Assembly (NCBI GenBank): GCA_964495655.1
Contig: CAZBWK010000053.1
Coordinates: 1 to 29,760 of the forward strand
Direction of reading: 5' to 3'
DNA length: 29,760 nt
Origin: JAAYJR01 sp964495655
GTDB lineage: Bacteria; Bacteroidota; Bacteroidia; Bacteroidales; Prolixibacteraceae
Made by a program: the position numbers and the translations under genes. Positions 16,013-23,066 of this stretch are shown here, in pieces; positions within the stretch are counted from its first letter, which is position 1, and every line of letters starts with the position of its first letter. Under the pieces are notes generated by a model. It worked only from the letters and a program-made list of their open reading frames with translations, was not told the DNA's origin and made no database searches.

Positions 16013-17650
16013 TTAAAATCTGACAGTCGTTGATTCATTTATCCAGCCTCCTATTTTATAGCTACCGCCATCCTGTATACCCCTGAAGAAAGCCTCCTCT
16101 TTACTTGGAAAATATCTTCTGTAAACAGATATTTGCTGCGATGCATCAACTGCACAGTCCTGTCCGGCCCGCCTTGCACGCTCATAGTAATCGACGGCAA
16201 GCCAGTATACTGAGGATCTTTCAAAAGCGTCCTGTCCATAAGAACCGGCTGCCTGCACATAAATATCACCTATAAGCATCAAAGCCTGGCAATAATCAGG
16301 TTTAATATCCAATGCTCTTTTTGCATAACTCCTTGCTTCCTGGAGGGCTCTCTCTTTTGCAAAAATAAACAGGGCATATTCATAATAGTAATTTGCAAGA
16401 AGTTCCCGGTCGGTTTCCTGGTCCATTGCCTGTTTGTAATATCTTTTGGCTCTGTTGGTATCATCCCTTTTAACATATCTTCTGGCCATGTTGAATGCTG
16501 CTTCAGCCGATGGTTCCAACTCGTACAATCTTTCCGATGCCTGCGAAAATAGCCGGCTTTCGTCACATTTAGCCCTTCCCAGACGGCGAAGCATATTTTT
16601 AATGAACTCAACATCATCGCTTTTTTGCTCAAACTGAGGAGTGAAAATATTTATAAGCGCTTCGCAGTCAGCTGCTCCTGACGAACCAAATAGTTCTTCT
16701 ATATAATTTTTAACATCCGTCACATTTTTAGATAGTTCTTCATCCTCACAATTTGCAAGTATCAGGTTCAGATTATTGTTACAGAGATCATAATTCCGGA
16801 CTACAGTTTCTTTTGGAAGTTCACCCAGTATAAACAGAGAACGTGTGGTTTGCATAAATGATATCAGGACCTGCAATTCAGATTTTTCGGCCTGCTCTGT
16901 AACAGATTCGTTAAGCCACTCATATCCTGATTTTAAAACTTTAGTTAAGTCATCGCCTTCAGGAGGATTCTCGGTGTCTATTTTATGTTTAAACCAGGTA
17001 AGTGCCTTGCGGCCCAGAACATATCCTTTTTCACCAAAATACTGAATTCGTTTATCGTATAATTTCATGAGTTCATCAAGATATTTATTCTTATCCTCTT
17101 GATTTTGAGCATTCCCGATAAATCTTTCATACATATTAGCTCCATGTATATATACATTCAGGGTTGATTTAGGATATTTTGAATACAGAATTTTCCAGTG
17201 TGGAAAAGCAGTTTCATAATTACCCTGCTGATAAAATCCATAGTATAAGGATAATGCGTTCATATACTCACGTTCCTTATCTCTCACCAGTTCGTCGTGA
17301 GTTTTAAGTACTACCTGCTCCTGTGTCTCTTCTGCAATTTCACCTGTTGGGATATTGCCGTCAAATGCAAAATTAAAAATATCCCCCTCTTTATTGGAAA
17401 TTACCAATTTACGGGTATCATTTATATAGGTGAATTTCAGCCATTTTGTTTTACGATGAGCTTTAACCTCGTACTTACCTTCAAAACCGGTCAATACCGT
17501 GCCGCCTCTGTGGGCCTGAACGGTAATTCCCGGAGCAGGTTTTCCTTCCCTGTAAACAGTACCTTTGATAATCCTTTGCGCTGTGAGGCTGGTCAATGAA
17601 GCCAGGATAAGAGCAGTCATCAACAGAGTTATGCGAACAAAGACTTTCAT
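16013..17650 (-). CDS. exported TPR protein with N-terminal carboxypeptidase-regulatory-like domain
   Basis: The protein has 545 residues. A signal peptide covers 1-24 (cleaved before QRIIKG). A small beta domain covers about 26-95 (IKGTVYREGKPAPGITVQAH, then FEGKYEVKAHRKTKWLKFTY). Helical repeats cover about 120-510, with clear TPR units at the end (AAFNMARRYVKRDDTNRAKR, ANYYYEYALFIFAKERALQE, CQALMLIGDIYVQAAGSYGQ). The tail FFRGIQDGGSYKIGGWINES is shared by a Bacteroidota family of periplasmic TPR proteins, by recall. No enzymatic motif was found. It has more than 500 bases of non-coding DNA upstream, so it is probably its own transcription unit. Confidence 0.78.
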   Translation of the reverse strand: MKVFVRITLLMTALILASLTSLTAQRIIKGTVYREGKPAPGITVQAHRGGTVLTGFEGKYEVKAHRKTKWLKFTYINDTRKLVISNKEGDIFNFAFDGNIPTGEIAEETQEQVVLKTHDELVRDKEREYMNALSLYYGFYQQGNYETAFPHWKILYSKYPKSTLNVYIHGANMYERFIGNAQNQEDKNKYLDELMKLYDKRIQYFGEKGYVLGRKALTWFKHKIDTENPPEGDDLTKVLKSGYEWLNESVTEQAEKSELQVLISFMQTTRSLFILGELPKETVVRNYDLCNNNLNLILANCEDEELSKNVTDVKNYIEELFGSSGAADCEALINIFTPQFEQKSDDVEFIKNMLRRLGRAKCDESRLFSQASERLYELEPSAEAAFNMARRYVKRDDTNRAKRYYKQAMDQETDRELLANYYYEYALFIFAKERALQEARSYAKRALDIKPDYCQALMLIGDIYVQAAGSYGQDAFERSSVYWLAVDYYERARRAGQDCAVDASQQISVYRRYFPSKEEAFFRGIQDGGSYKIGGWINESTTVRF

Positions 17651-18190
17651 GATAGTATTATTTAGCTGTCAGTTATATTAAGTGCTGTTTAAAATTACAT
17701 TTTTTATATTAGAATTCAAAGCTGATTTTAGGCATTCGTTCTTAATGCCATCCGTTAGCTAAAGCATAAGGCAACAGATAAAATCCTGAGATATAACAAC
17801 TGCTTCTTCTAAGCTTTACGCTTTGCCGTCGGCTTCAGCCAAAGGTATATAGTCAAACAGATTTGATTTTTTAACGTTCCATTCCGTCATTTTTTTTACG
17901 CATTTTTTCTTAGGCGGATTTTAAATTTGTTGCTTCAGTATTTCAATGTGGCTTTTAGAGCCGTAACTTTTTTGTTTTATATTAATCTCATTAACATTTT
18001 TTGTTTTAACGGTATGAGATTGAACTCGCATTTATTCAAGTAATACTCATATAACTTTTCAAGAATTCTCATTTCATTCCCTTTTGTGAGGGCTCTTTTA
18101 AAATTAACGCCGCCCATAATGGGGTTTCATTCGTTTTACATTTAAAATCCTCATCAATTCATACTGTTGTATTCAGAATAATTTGACTTA
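17651..18190. other. 540-bp intergenic region with short ORF and dispersed motif
   Basis: A minus-strand ORF of 24 codons at 17816-17890 (starts MTEWNVKKSNLFDYIPLAEA) lies in a patch richer in G and C than its surroundings. It has no clear ribosome binding site and may be a remnant. The dispersed motif at 18004-18025 lies further right. I see no tRNA, terminator with a good U tract, or longer gene here. Confidence 0.4.
18004..18025. repeat. dispersed 22-bp motif, copy 1
   Basis: TTTTAACGGTATGAGATTGA and the next bases ACT... match 23045-23066 with two differences in 22. The following GAACTCGCATTT also occurs at 19645-19656, next to the 54-bp repeat. Function is unknown; the core TTTTAACGG resembles half of the LytTR-type repeat (ATTAAACGG). 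Confidence 0.5.
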
Positions 18191-18940
18191 TCAGTGAATG
18201 TTTTTCAGACATTGCAATACAGTTTCTTTTCTTCTGCGTGATACCGTGATAAAATTGCCATCTGATAGTTTTAAAATGCCTCTTGATTTAATATATTCCT
18301 CCACATATTTTAGGTTTACCAGATGGGATTTATGTGCCCTGACAAATCCGAATTCCTGAAGCAGGTCTTCAAATTCTACGAGCGTTTTGGCTACCAGTGA
18401 ATGTTTGCCTCCTTCGAACCAGATGTGTGTATAATTTCCTTCGCCCTCGCACCTGATTATTTCATTCACTTCTTTGAATTCTATGCGGTCACCTGATGGC
18501 AGGCCGATACGCGGATTACCGGGTTGACTGAGATTGTGGTAAAGTTGTTTCAACCTTTGGTTTTCCTGCTTATGGCGGATTCGTTCAGCTACTTTCTGCA
18601 CGGCTTTGGCCAGATCGTTGTGGTTGACAGGTTTAAGAATGTAGTCAGCAGCGGAAAAGCGAATAGCTTTGATGGCATAACTGTCATGTGCTGTGACAAA
18701 AATTACTTCGAAACTGAAATCCTTCAGATACTCCAACAGTTTAAATCCGTTTTCACGGGGCATTTCTATATCCAGGAAAACCAGGTCAGGCGCAGATTCA
18801 CCGATCAGTTTAAGAGCCGCCTGCACCGACTCTGCCTCACCCGAAAATTCCACCTCCGGACAAAATTCCCGGAGAATGCCTGAAAGGTTCTCCCGGCCGT
18901 GTTTTTCGTCGTCAACTATTATGGATTTGATCTTAATTAT
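18191..18940 (-). CDS. LytTR-family response regulator
   Basis: The protein has 249 residues if it starts at the ATA at 18938-18940. An N-terminal receiver carries the acidic pair Asp10/Asp11 (SIIVDDEKHG), phospho-acceptor Asp57 (LVFLDIEMPRENG) and the conserved lysine of YILKPVN. The C-terminal LytTR DNA-binding domain spans about 145-247 (EVNEIIRCEGEGNYTHIWFE, FVRAHKSHLVNL, LKLSDGNFITVSRRRK). It should be phosphorylated by the kinase at 19790-23032 and bind paired direct repeats. No ATG, GTG or TTG lies upstream of the acidic pair before an in-frame TGA; the first conventional start, GTG at 18853, would delete the first 29 residues and the acidic pocket. Confidence 0.88.
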   Translation of the reverse strand: MIKIKSIIVDDEKHGRENLSGILREFCPEVEFSGEAESVQAALKLIGESAPDLVFLDIEMPRENGFKLLEYLKDFSFEVIFVTAHDSYAIKAIRFSAADYILKPVNHNDLAKAVQKVAERIRHKQENQRLKQLYHNLSQPGNPRIGLPSGDRIEFKEVNEIIRCEGEGNYTHIWFEGGKHSLVAKTLVEFEDLLQEFGFVRAHKSHLVNLKYVEEYIKSRGILKLSDGNFITVSRRRKETVLQCLKNIH

Positions 18941-18955
18941 TTTAATTTTTCCTTT
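18938..18955 (-). promoter_or_regulatory. ribosome binding site and non-canonical ATA start of the LytTR regulator
   Basis: AAAGGA (18950-18955) is followed after nine bases by ATA ATT AAG ATC AAA (from 18940 down). Reading the ATA as the initiator gives the usual receiver beginning (M)IKIKSIIVDDE. A single base change from ATG to ATA explains this best. An AUU start at the next codon is an alternative. Confidence 0.55.
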
Positions 18956-19064
18956 AATTGAATTGATAATTTTTTCCCATCACCTGAAGATAGCCATTTG
19001 ATTTAAGAATTTTCTTTCAGAATTAACGATGACCTGTTTAAGAAACAAGTAATCCCTGGTGCTT

Positions 19065-19364
19065 TTATTCTAATATTCGATTTTTCAAATCCATATTTTC
19101 GTGCAGAATTCTTGTAACCTCAATAGTTTCTGAATTCAATCTTCTGTAGAAAATAATATGTCGATTTACGTGCAAACCATACAAATCGGGGATAACTTTA
19201 ATATATTTTTTCCCAAAATCCGGATTTCTGCTAATCTTCTCACAAGCCTTTAATAATTCATTGTAGTATTTATCAGCTTGTCTTTCTGACCAGTTTTTAC
19301 AAGAATAATTCCAAATCTGACTCAAATCAGATACAGCCTTATTGGTCAGATTAAAATCAGCCAT
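19065..19364 (-). CDS. parE: ParE/RelE-family toxin
   Basis: The protein has 99 residues and the fold pattern of the RelE/ParE superfamily. There is an N-terminal strand (MADFNLTNKAVSDL), two helices (LSQIWNYSCKNWSERQADKY, YNELLKACEKISRNPDFGK), and strands ending GLHVNRHIIFYRRLNSETIE and VTRILHENMD. ParE toxins poison gyrase, while RelE relatives cleave mRNA; the R-x-L-H-x-x-MD ending and the pairing with ParD favour ParE. The start overlaps the antitoxin stop by eight bases. The module lies between a sensor kinase and its regulator, in the same direction. Confidence 0.85.
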   Translation of the reverse strand: MADFNLTNKAVSDLSQIWNYSCKNWSERQADKYYNELLKACEKISRNPDFGKKYIKVIPDLYGLHVNRHIIFYRRLNSETIEVTRILHENMDLKNRILE

Positions 19365-19641
19365 TTAGTTGTCTTTTTGATTTTAAAGATTCAAGATGTT
19401 TTTTAGGGTCGAAATCATACGCAATTCCACTGTCAATTCCTTCTTTTATAGCATTCTTTAAAGCGATCACTTTATTTTCCTCTTCTTCTAAAAGACGTAA
19501 TCCTGCACGAATAACTTCGCTTACATTTTTATATCGTCCTTTTGATATACTCTCCCGAATAAATCTATCAAAATAGCTCCCGAGTGATATTGAGGTATTT
19601 TTATTCATATGATTAAAATTAATTATTTTCAAAGGTATCAT
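19357..19641 (-). CDS. parD: ParD-family antitoxin
   Basis: The protein has 94 residues from ATG 19641, or 83 from the internal ATG at 19608 (MNKNTSISLGSYFDRFIRES), which fits the family length better. It has a ribbon-helix-helix N-terminus (NVSEVIRAGLRLLEEEENKV) and an acidic, flexible C-terminus that would wrap the toxin (AIKEGIDSGIAYDFDPKKH). The long start is kept as the outer boundary because its ATG overlaps the stop of a 20-codon leader ORF (ATGA at 19638-19641). A promoter with an embedded palindrome lies upstream, as expected for autorepression. Confidence 0.85.
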   Translation of the reverse strand: MIPLKIINFNHMNKNTSISLGSYFDRFIRESISKGRYKNVSEVIRAGLRLLEEEENKVIALKNAIKEGIDSGIAYDFDPKKHLESLKSKRQLNG

Positions 19642-19700
19642 ATGGAACTCGCATTTTTAATCATCACCTTGGGTGTAAATATTTTACATGCTCGTTTCAT
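19638..19700 (-). CDS. 20-residue leader ORF before parD
   Basis: This short frame begins seven or so bases after the predicted transcript start and reads MKRACKIFTPKVMIKN plus four residues. Its TGA (19638-19640) overlaps the long parD ATG in an ATGA junction. The first 18 codons are contained in the 54-bp repeat also present at the left window edge. It may couple ribosomes into parD, or be the truncated start of a gene duplicated from the left locus. Confidence 0.4.
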   Translation of the reverse strand: MKRACKIFTPKVMIKNASSI

Positions 19701-19701
19701 A
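19648..19701. repeat. 54-bp perfect direct repeat, copy 2
   Basis: This is identical to bases 1-54. It forms most of the untranslated leader between the parDE promoter and the parD start. On the plus strand it reads as a hydrophobic peptide (ELAFLIITLGVNILHARF), so either strand could be the one under selection. Confidence 0.95.
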
Positions 19702-19714
19702 GTTTTATTTTTTT

Positions 19715-19745
19715 CAAATATACCAATAATTGGTATAAAAGTCAA
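19715..19745 (-). promoter_or_regulatory. parDE promoter with embedded operator
   Basis: On the minus strand TTG (19743-19745), a 20-base spacer, and TATATTTG (19715-19722) match the Bacteroidota -33/-7 consensus, the -7 element exactly. The palindrome TATACCAAT-A-ATTGGTATA (19719-19737, perfect 9-base arms) lies between and over these elements. This is the expected place for the ParD ribbon-helix-helix to block transcription. Confidence 0.7.
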
Positions 19746-19789
19746 CTTTACATATCTGAAAATAATTTCAAAAACAAATTATATTGAAT

Positions 19790-22700
19790 TTATTTCTCCT
19801 CCGGAATGAAAATCTCCACTCTCGTGCCTGAAGATCCGTTATCCTTCATATCGATGATCTCAAGATAGTATTTATTTTTCTGTTTTTCAGAGAGTATCTC
19901 AAGTCGCTCCTTCAGAAGCTTTGAACCTTTACCGTTAGTAGTGCTACTCAGATTCTTTGTTGCTTCACGGCCAACTCCGTTGTCTTCAATAGTTATTAGT
20001 ATACCCAGGGTATCATGTGGTATAAGGTTCAACCCGGTTAAGGCTGTGTTAGCCTGGTCTTTAACGTATTTATTAGCTGTAATATTAATATATGGCTTCA
20101 CTGTATCTTCTTCATTTTTCGTCAAACTATCTGTCTTTGATATTTGATTCTCAGGGGGCAGGGCAGTCAACCGGATCACTTCTATCTTCATTTTCCGGTT
20201 ACCTGCTTTGTTCTGTAATCCGTGAACGATAGCATTTTCAGCAAAAGGCTGCAACAGCACAGATGGTACCATTGTGTTATATGCATCTATGCTCTTATCC
20301 ACAGAAATATTAAAATCAAAATCGAAGCGCAATTTTTCCAGGTTAAGATATTGTTGCACCATTTCAAGTTCTTCGGCCAGTGACACCTCTTCTTTTTCAG
20401 AATTTTGCAGCACCTTCCGGATAAGTCCGGCGAAATCTGCCAGATAAAGGTTAGCTTCACGGTTCATATTTTTCCGGACCAGGTTCTGCACCGAGTTAAG
20501 GCAGTTAAACAAAAAATGGGGATTCATTTGTGAACGGATCGCCGTCAGTTCCAGCTCACGCAAGCGTCGTTTTTGTTCTTCCTGCCTCAAACGCTTCCGA
20601 ACCCTCCATCTCCATAGTATCAAAAATATGAATACCAGGAAAAGTAAAAAACCGAGAATCGCAATTAATGTTTTCAATTGCGATACGTCGAGCTCTTTTT
20701 TCTGATCAAGACTGGCTAAAGCCTGTTGGGTTGCCTGATCTACTGATTGACTGTAGTTTATCAATTCACCCTTTTTATTGAAAATCAAAAATATCTGTGA
20801 CTTCAGGAAAATGTCCTTTATTGTTGTGCTGTCGGTATGTAAAAGATAATGTTCTATCAGGGGTTCAGCACGGTCATTATATTCTTTCCATTCCCGGAAA
20901 TTACTCCCGTCAGTGATCATTACGAATTTTATGTCTGGATGCTTCTCTGCCAATTCATCTAATTCATATCGATTTCCTATCCAGTTGGACGAGAAGTATA
21001 TGACTGACGGACCGTCTTTTATTAAGCGATCAATAGGTACGCGGATACTATCGCGGTTATAAAAAAACAGTGAGGGGATCTGATTTCCTTTCAGAATGAC
21101 TCTGTATTGCCTTAAAATATCTCTCGCTTTTTCAACTATTTCCGCATCATTGCATCTTCTTATAATCAGATCAAGGTTGTCAGCTGCTATTTGCTCACGG
21201 TACCAACTTACCTGATCGCCGGGTAAGACCTGTGACTGTTCAAATGTTTCAGATATTGCACCTGCAACTTCCCTGTAAAACTGAGAACCCGAAAGTATCA
21301 TTCTTGCAAATTGAATATGCTGATTAAGATCAAAAGGGTGTCTTATAACTCTGTAAGAAATTATCCTCCTGAAATCGTTATTACTGATGAGATTAAAATT
21401 ATAATCCAAATAGTAGCCAACCAGTTTCCTTGAATAGAGGCCGTAATCATTATAAATGTCATGGATCTGGATTTTGTCGATCTTGTCTTTAATTCTGGCA
21501 TAATCATCCAAAGTACTTTTTTTGTCCGGCAGCCATCTTCCATAAGCAATGATCTCGCGCTGAATTGAGTTGAGTATGGAAGCATAGAAATAGCATTTCA
21601 GTTCATTTGAGATGAATGAAAAAGTCTTATTATCAAGCTTAACCTTATATTCTTCAAGTATAATCTCTCCCTCTTCTAAAGCATCCAGAATTTTTTCTGT
21701 TTGCCGGGGAATATATCCATCTTCATTATGTCCAAATCCTGAATACCAAAATTCATCATCCAGGATTTTATTGGTTCTTCTCAGAAAAATTAATTTGTTG
21801 TCCGATATTTTGATCTCATTTTGAAGTCTGTTTAATAAGTGTGCTTCTGTCACCCGGGTTCCTGTAAAATCAACATCCCAGGCGAGATCATCTCCTTTGG
21901 CTTCAAAATGTATAGTATCCCCGCGTGAGGCATAGAAGAGAAAGGTTCCCGGTGGATTGTGTTTATTGTTGTTTTCATTCTCAATAAATAAAAATCCGCT
22001 GTGTGAAAAGTCAAATTTTGTATTGAATTTGCCGTCATCGTCAAGCATTACTGTGATTTTCTTCATTCTTACGCCAAAAGGTTCGTCAAGAAACTGGATA
22101 TGAACTTTCTCACTCAAAGGATTTTCAATTTTTCCTGAAATCGACAATTTATCCGGGGGAATTTTTCCTGATCTCAGAAGTTTTATCTGTTTTTCCCTGA
22201 CAGTCCAGAAGTAATCGTCGATAAGTCTTTCAATATTTGATGTGATTGAATCTTTGCAAATTTCCAGATAGTCAGAAATAAGCCCATTATTGAGATCAAC
22301 CCAAAATTTAAGGTGAGTTTTTCCGGGGATCAGTTTTTCAAATCCGTCATTACTAAAATTGGAGATGCCTCCTCTCTTTTCTCTAACAACAAGTTTTTCA
22401 TCAAGAGAAGAATTTAATAGTTTATTATCAGGAGTTATCCTTGCATTATGACAGAAAAGTAAGAATTCAATATAACTTGCCGGATTAAAATGACCATTAT
22501 CAGCTAATACATCTTCTTTAAATAGTTTTGATTGTTCATCAACAATTTGTCTGTCCAATCCCAATTCGGTTAAACGCTGGTTAAACTTTTCAAGAAGTTC
22601 TTTTTTGTTATAGATCTTTATTTTTCGTTTTTGAAGATCAATATGGAATGTAATATTAGAAAGTGATAAAAAGCCTTCAAAAGGATCTTCGATTTCATTA

Positions 22701-23032
22701 AGGGAGTATCCCTCAATAAAATCCGGATATTTATAATCAGTCCGGTCAATTTTAGTAGGTACAGTAGGATGTTCATCATAGTTTTCCAGATAATTGACAC
22801 TGACAATCAATGAATCATCCGAAAAAGATCTCTTTACCTTCATCTGCAGTACTTTTTTATAAATATGCTTTAGGCCTTTTGAACCATCAAGTTTCATCTT
22901 ATATAAAAGTCTGTTAGTCTCAAAAACATATTCGTGCCCTTCCTCAAGCTTTAAACTTATGGTTTGTTCTTGTGATAACAGGTTAATAACGGGGATTGTG
23001 AGAAATAAAAATATAGCCAAAGCAGATCTCAT
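19790..23032 (-). CDS. sensor histidine kinase with a degenerate thioredoxin-like extracytoplasmic domain
   Basis: The protein has 1080 residues. A signal peptide covers 1-20, followed by a large extracytoplasmic region. Residues about 650-775 resemble the thioredoxin fold of the neighbouring TlpA-like protein, but the WCGPC site reads WIGNR (684-688) and the cis-proline position is Gln (SQIFLIFNKKGEL). A single TM helix covers 788-808. The LytS-type kinase core has the phospho-acceptor His839 (SQMNPHFLFNCLNSVQN), N box ENAIVHG (932-938), G1 EDNGVGR (1016-1022) and GKGSKLLKERL (1034-1044). A polar insertion of about 50 residues (955-1005) splits the ATPase domain. The first 300 residues are unrecognised. 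It lies 33 bases after the thioredoxin gene, and its partner is the LytTR regulator beyond parDE. Confidence 0.9.
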   Translation of the reverse strand: MRSALAIFLFLTIPVINLLSQEQTISLKLEEGHEYVFETNRLLYKMKLDGSKGLKHIYKKVLQMKVKRSFSDDSLIVSVNYLENYDEHPTVPTKIDRTDYKYPDFIEGYSLNEIEDPFEGFLSLSNITFHIDLQKRKIKIYNKKELLEKFNQRLTELGLDRQIVDEQSKLFKEDVLADNGHFNPASYIEFLLFCHNARITPDNKLLNSSLDEKLVVREKRGGISNFSNDGFEKLIPGKTHLKFWVDLNNGLISDYLEICKDSITSNIERLIDDYFWTVREKQIKLLRSGKIPPDKLSISGKIENPLSEKVHIQFLDEPFGVRMKKITVMLDDDGKFNTKFDFSHSGFLFIENENNNKHNPPGTFLFYASRGDTIHFEAKGDDLAWDVDFTGTRVTEAHLLNRLQNEIKISDNKLIFLRRTNKILDDEFWYSGFGHNEDGYIPRQTEKILDALEEGEIILEEYKVKLDNKTFSFISNELKCYFYASILNSIQREIIAYGRWLPDKKSTLDDYARIKDKIDKIQIHDIYNDYGLYSRKLVGYYLDYNFNLISNNDFRRIISYRVIRHPFDLNQHIQFARMILSGSQFYREVAGAISETFEQSQVLPGDQVSWYREQIAADNLDLIIRRCNDAEIVEKARDILRQYRVILKGNQIPSLFFYNRDSIRVPIDRLIKDGPSVIYFSSNWIGNRYELDELAEKHPDIKFVMITDGSNFREWKEYNDRAEPLIEHYLLHTDSTTIKDIFLKSQIFLIFNKKGELINYSQSVDQATQQALASLDQKKELDVSQLKTLIAILGFLLFLVFIFLILWRWRVRKRLRQEEQKRRLRELELTAIRSQMNPHFLFNCLNSVQNLVRKNMNREANLYLADFAGLIRKVLQNSEKEEVSLAEELEMVQQYLNLEKLRFDFDFNISVDKSIDAYNTMVPSVLLQPFAENAIVHGLQNKAGNRKMKIEVIRLTALPPENQISKTDSLTKNEEDTVKPYINITANKYVKDQANTALTGLNLIPHDTLGILITIEDNGVGREATKNLSSTTNGKGSKLLKERLEILSEKQKNKYYLEIIDMKDNGSSGTRVEIFIPEEK

Positions 23033-23044
23033 TATAATTGTTTA

Positions 23045-23066
23045 TTTTAACGGTATGAGGTGGAAC
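23045..23066. repeat. dispersed 22-bp motif, copy 2
   Basis: This copy fills the 33-base gap between the thioredoxin and kinase genes and touches the thioredoxin stop codon. It matches 18004-18025 with two differences. Its place between two genes of a likely operon would suit an internal regulatory or processing site. Confidence 0.5.

Noticed and set aside
17816..17890. 24-codon ORF as a real small protein
   Set aside because: No ribosome binding site or promoter in position, and no partner gene. Kept only as a note in the intergenic entry.
18853..18853. GTG as start of the LytTR regulator
   Set aside because: It would remove the first 29 residues of the receiver, including the Asp pair that binds Mg; the reading frame continues upstream with well-conserved receiver sequence.
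19609..19809. Plus-strand 66-codon hydrophobic ORF over the parDE promoter
   Set aside because: It runs antisense through a well-supported promoter and operator, and only the repeated 18 codons are shared with the left edge. The minus-strand reading explains more, although it is not fully excluded.
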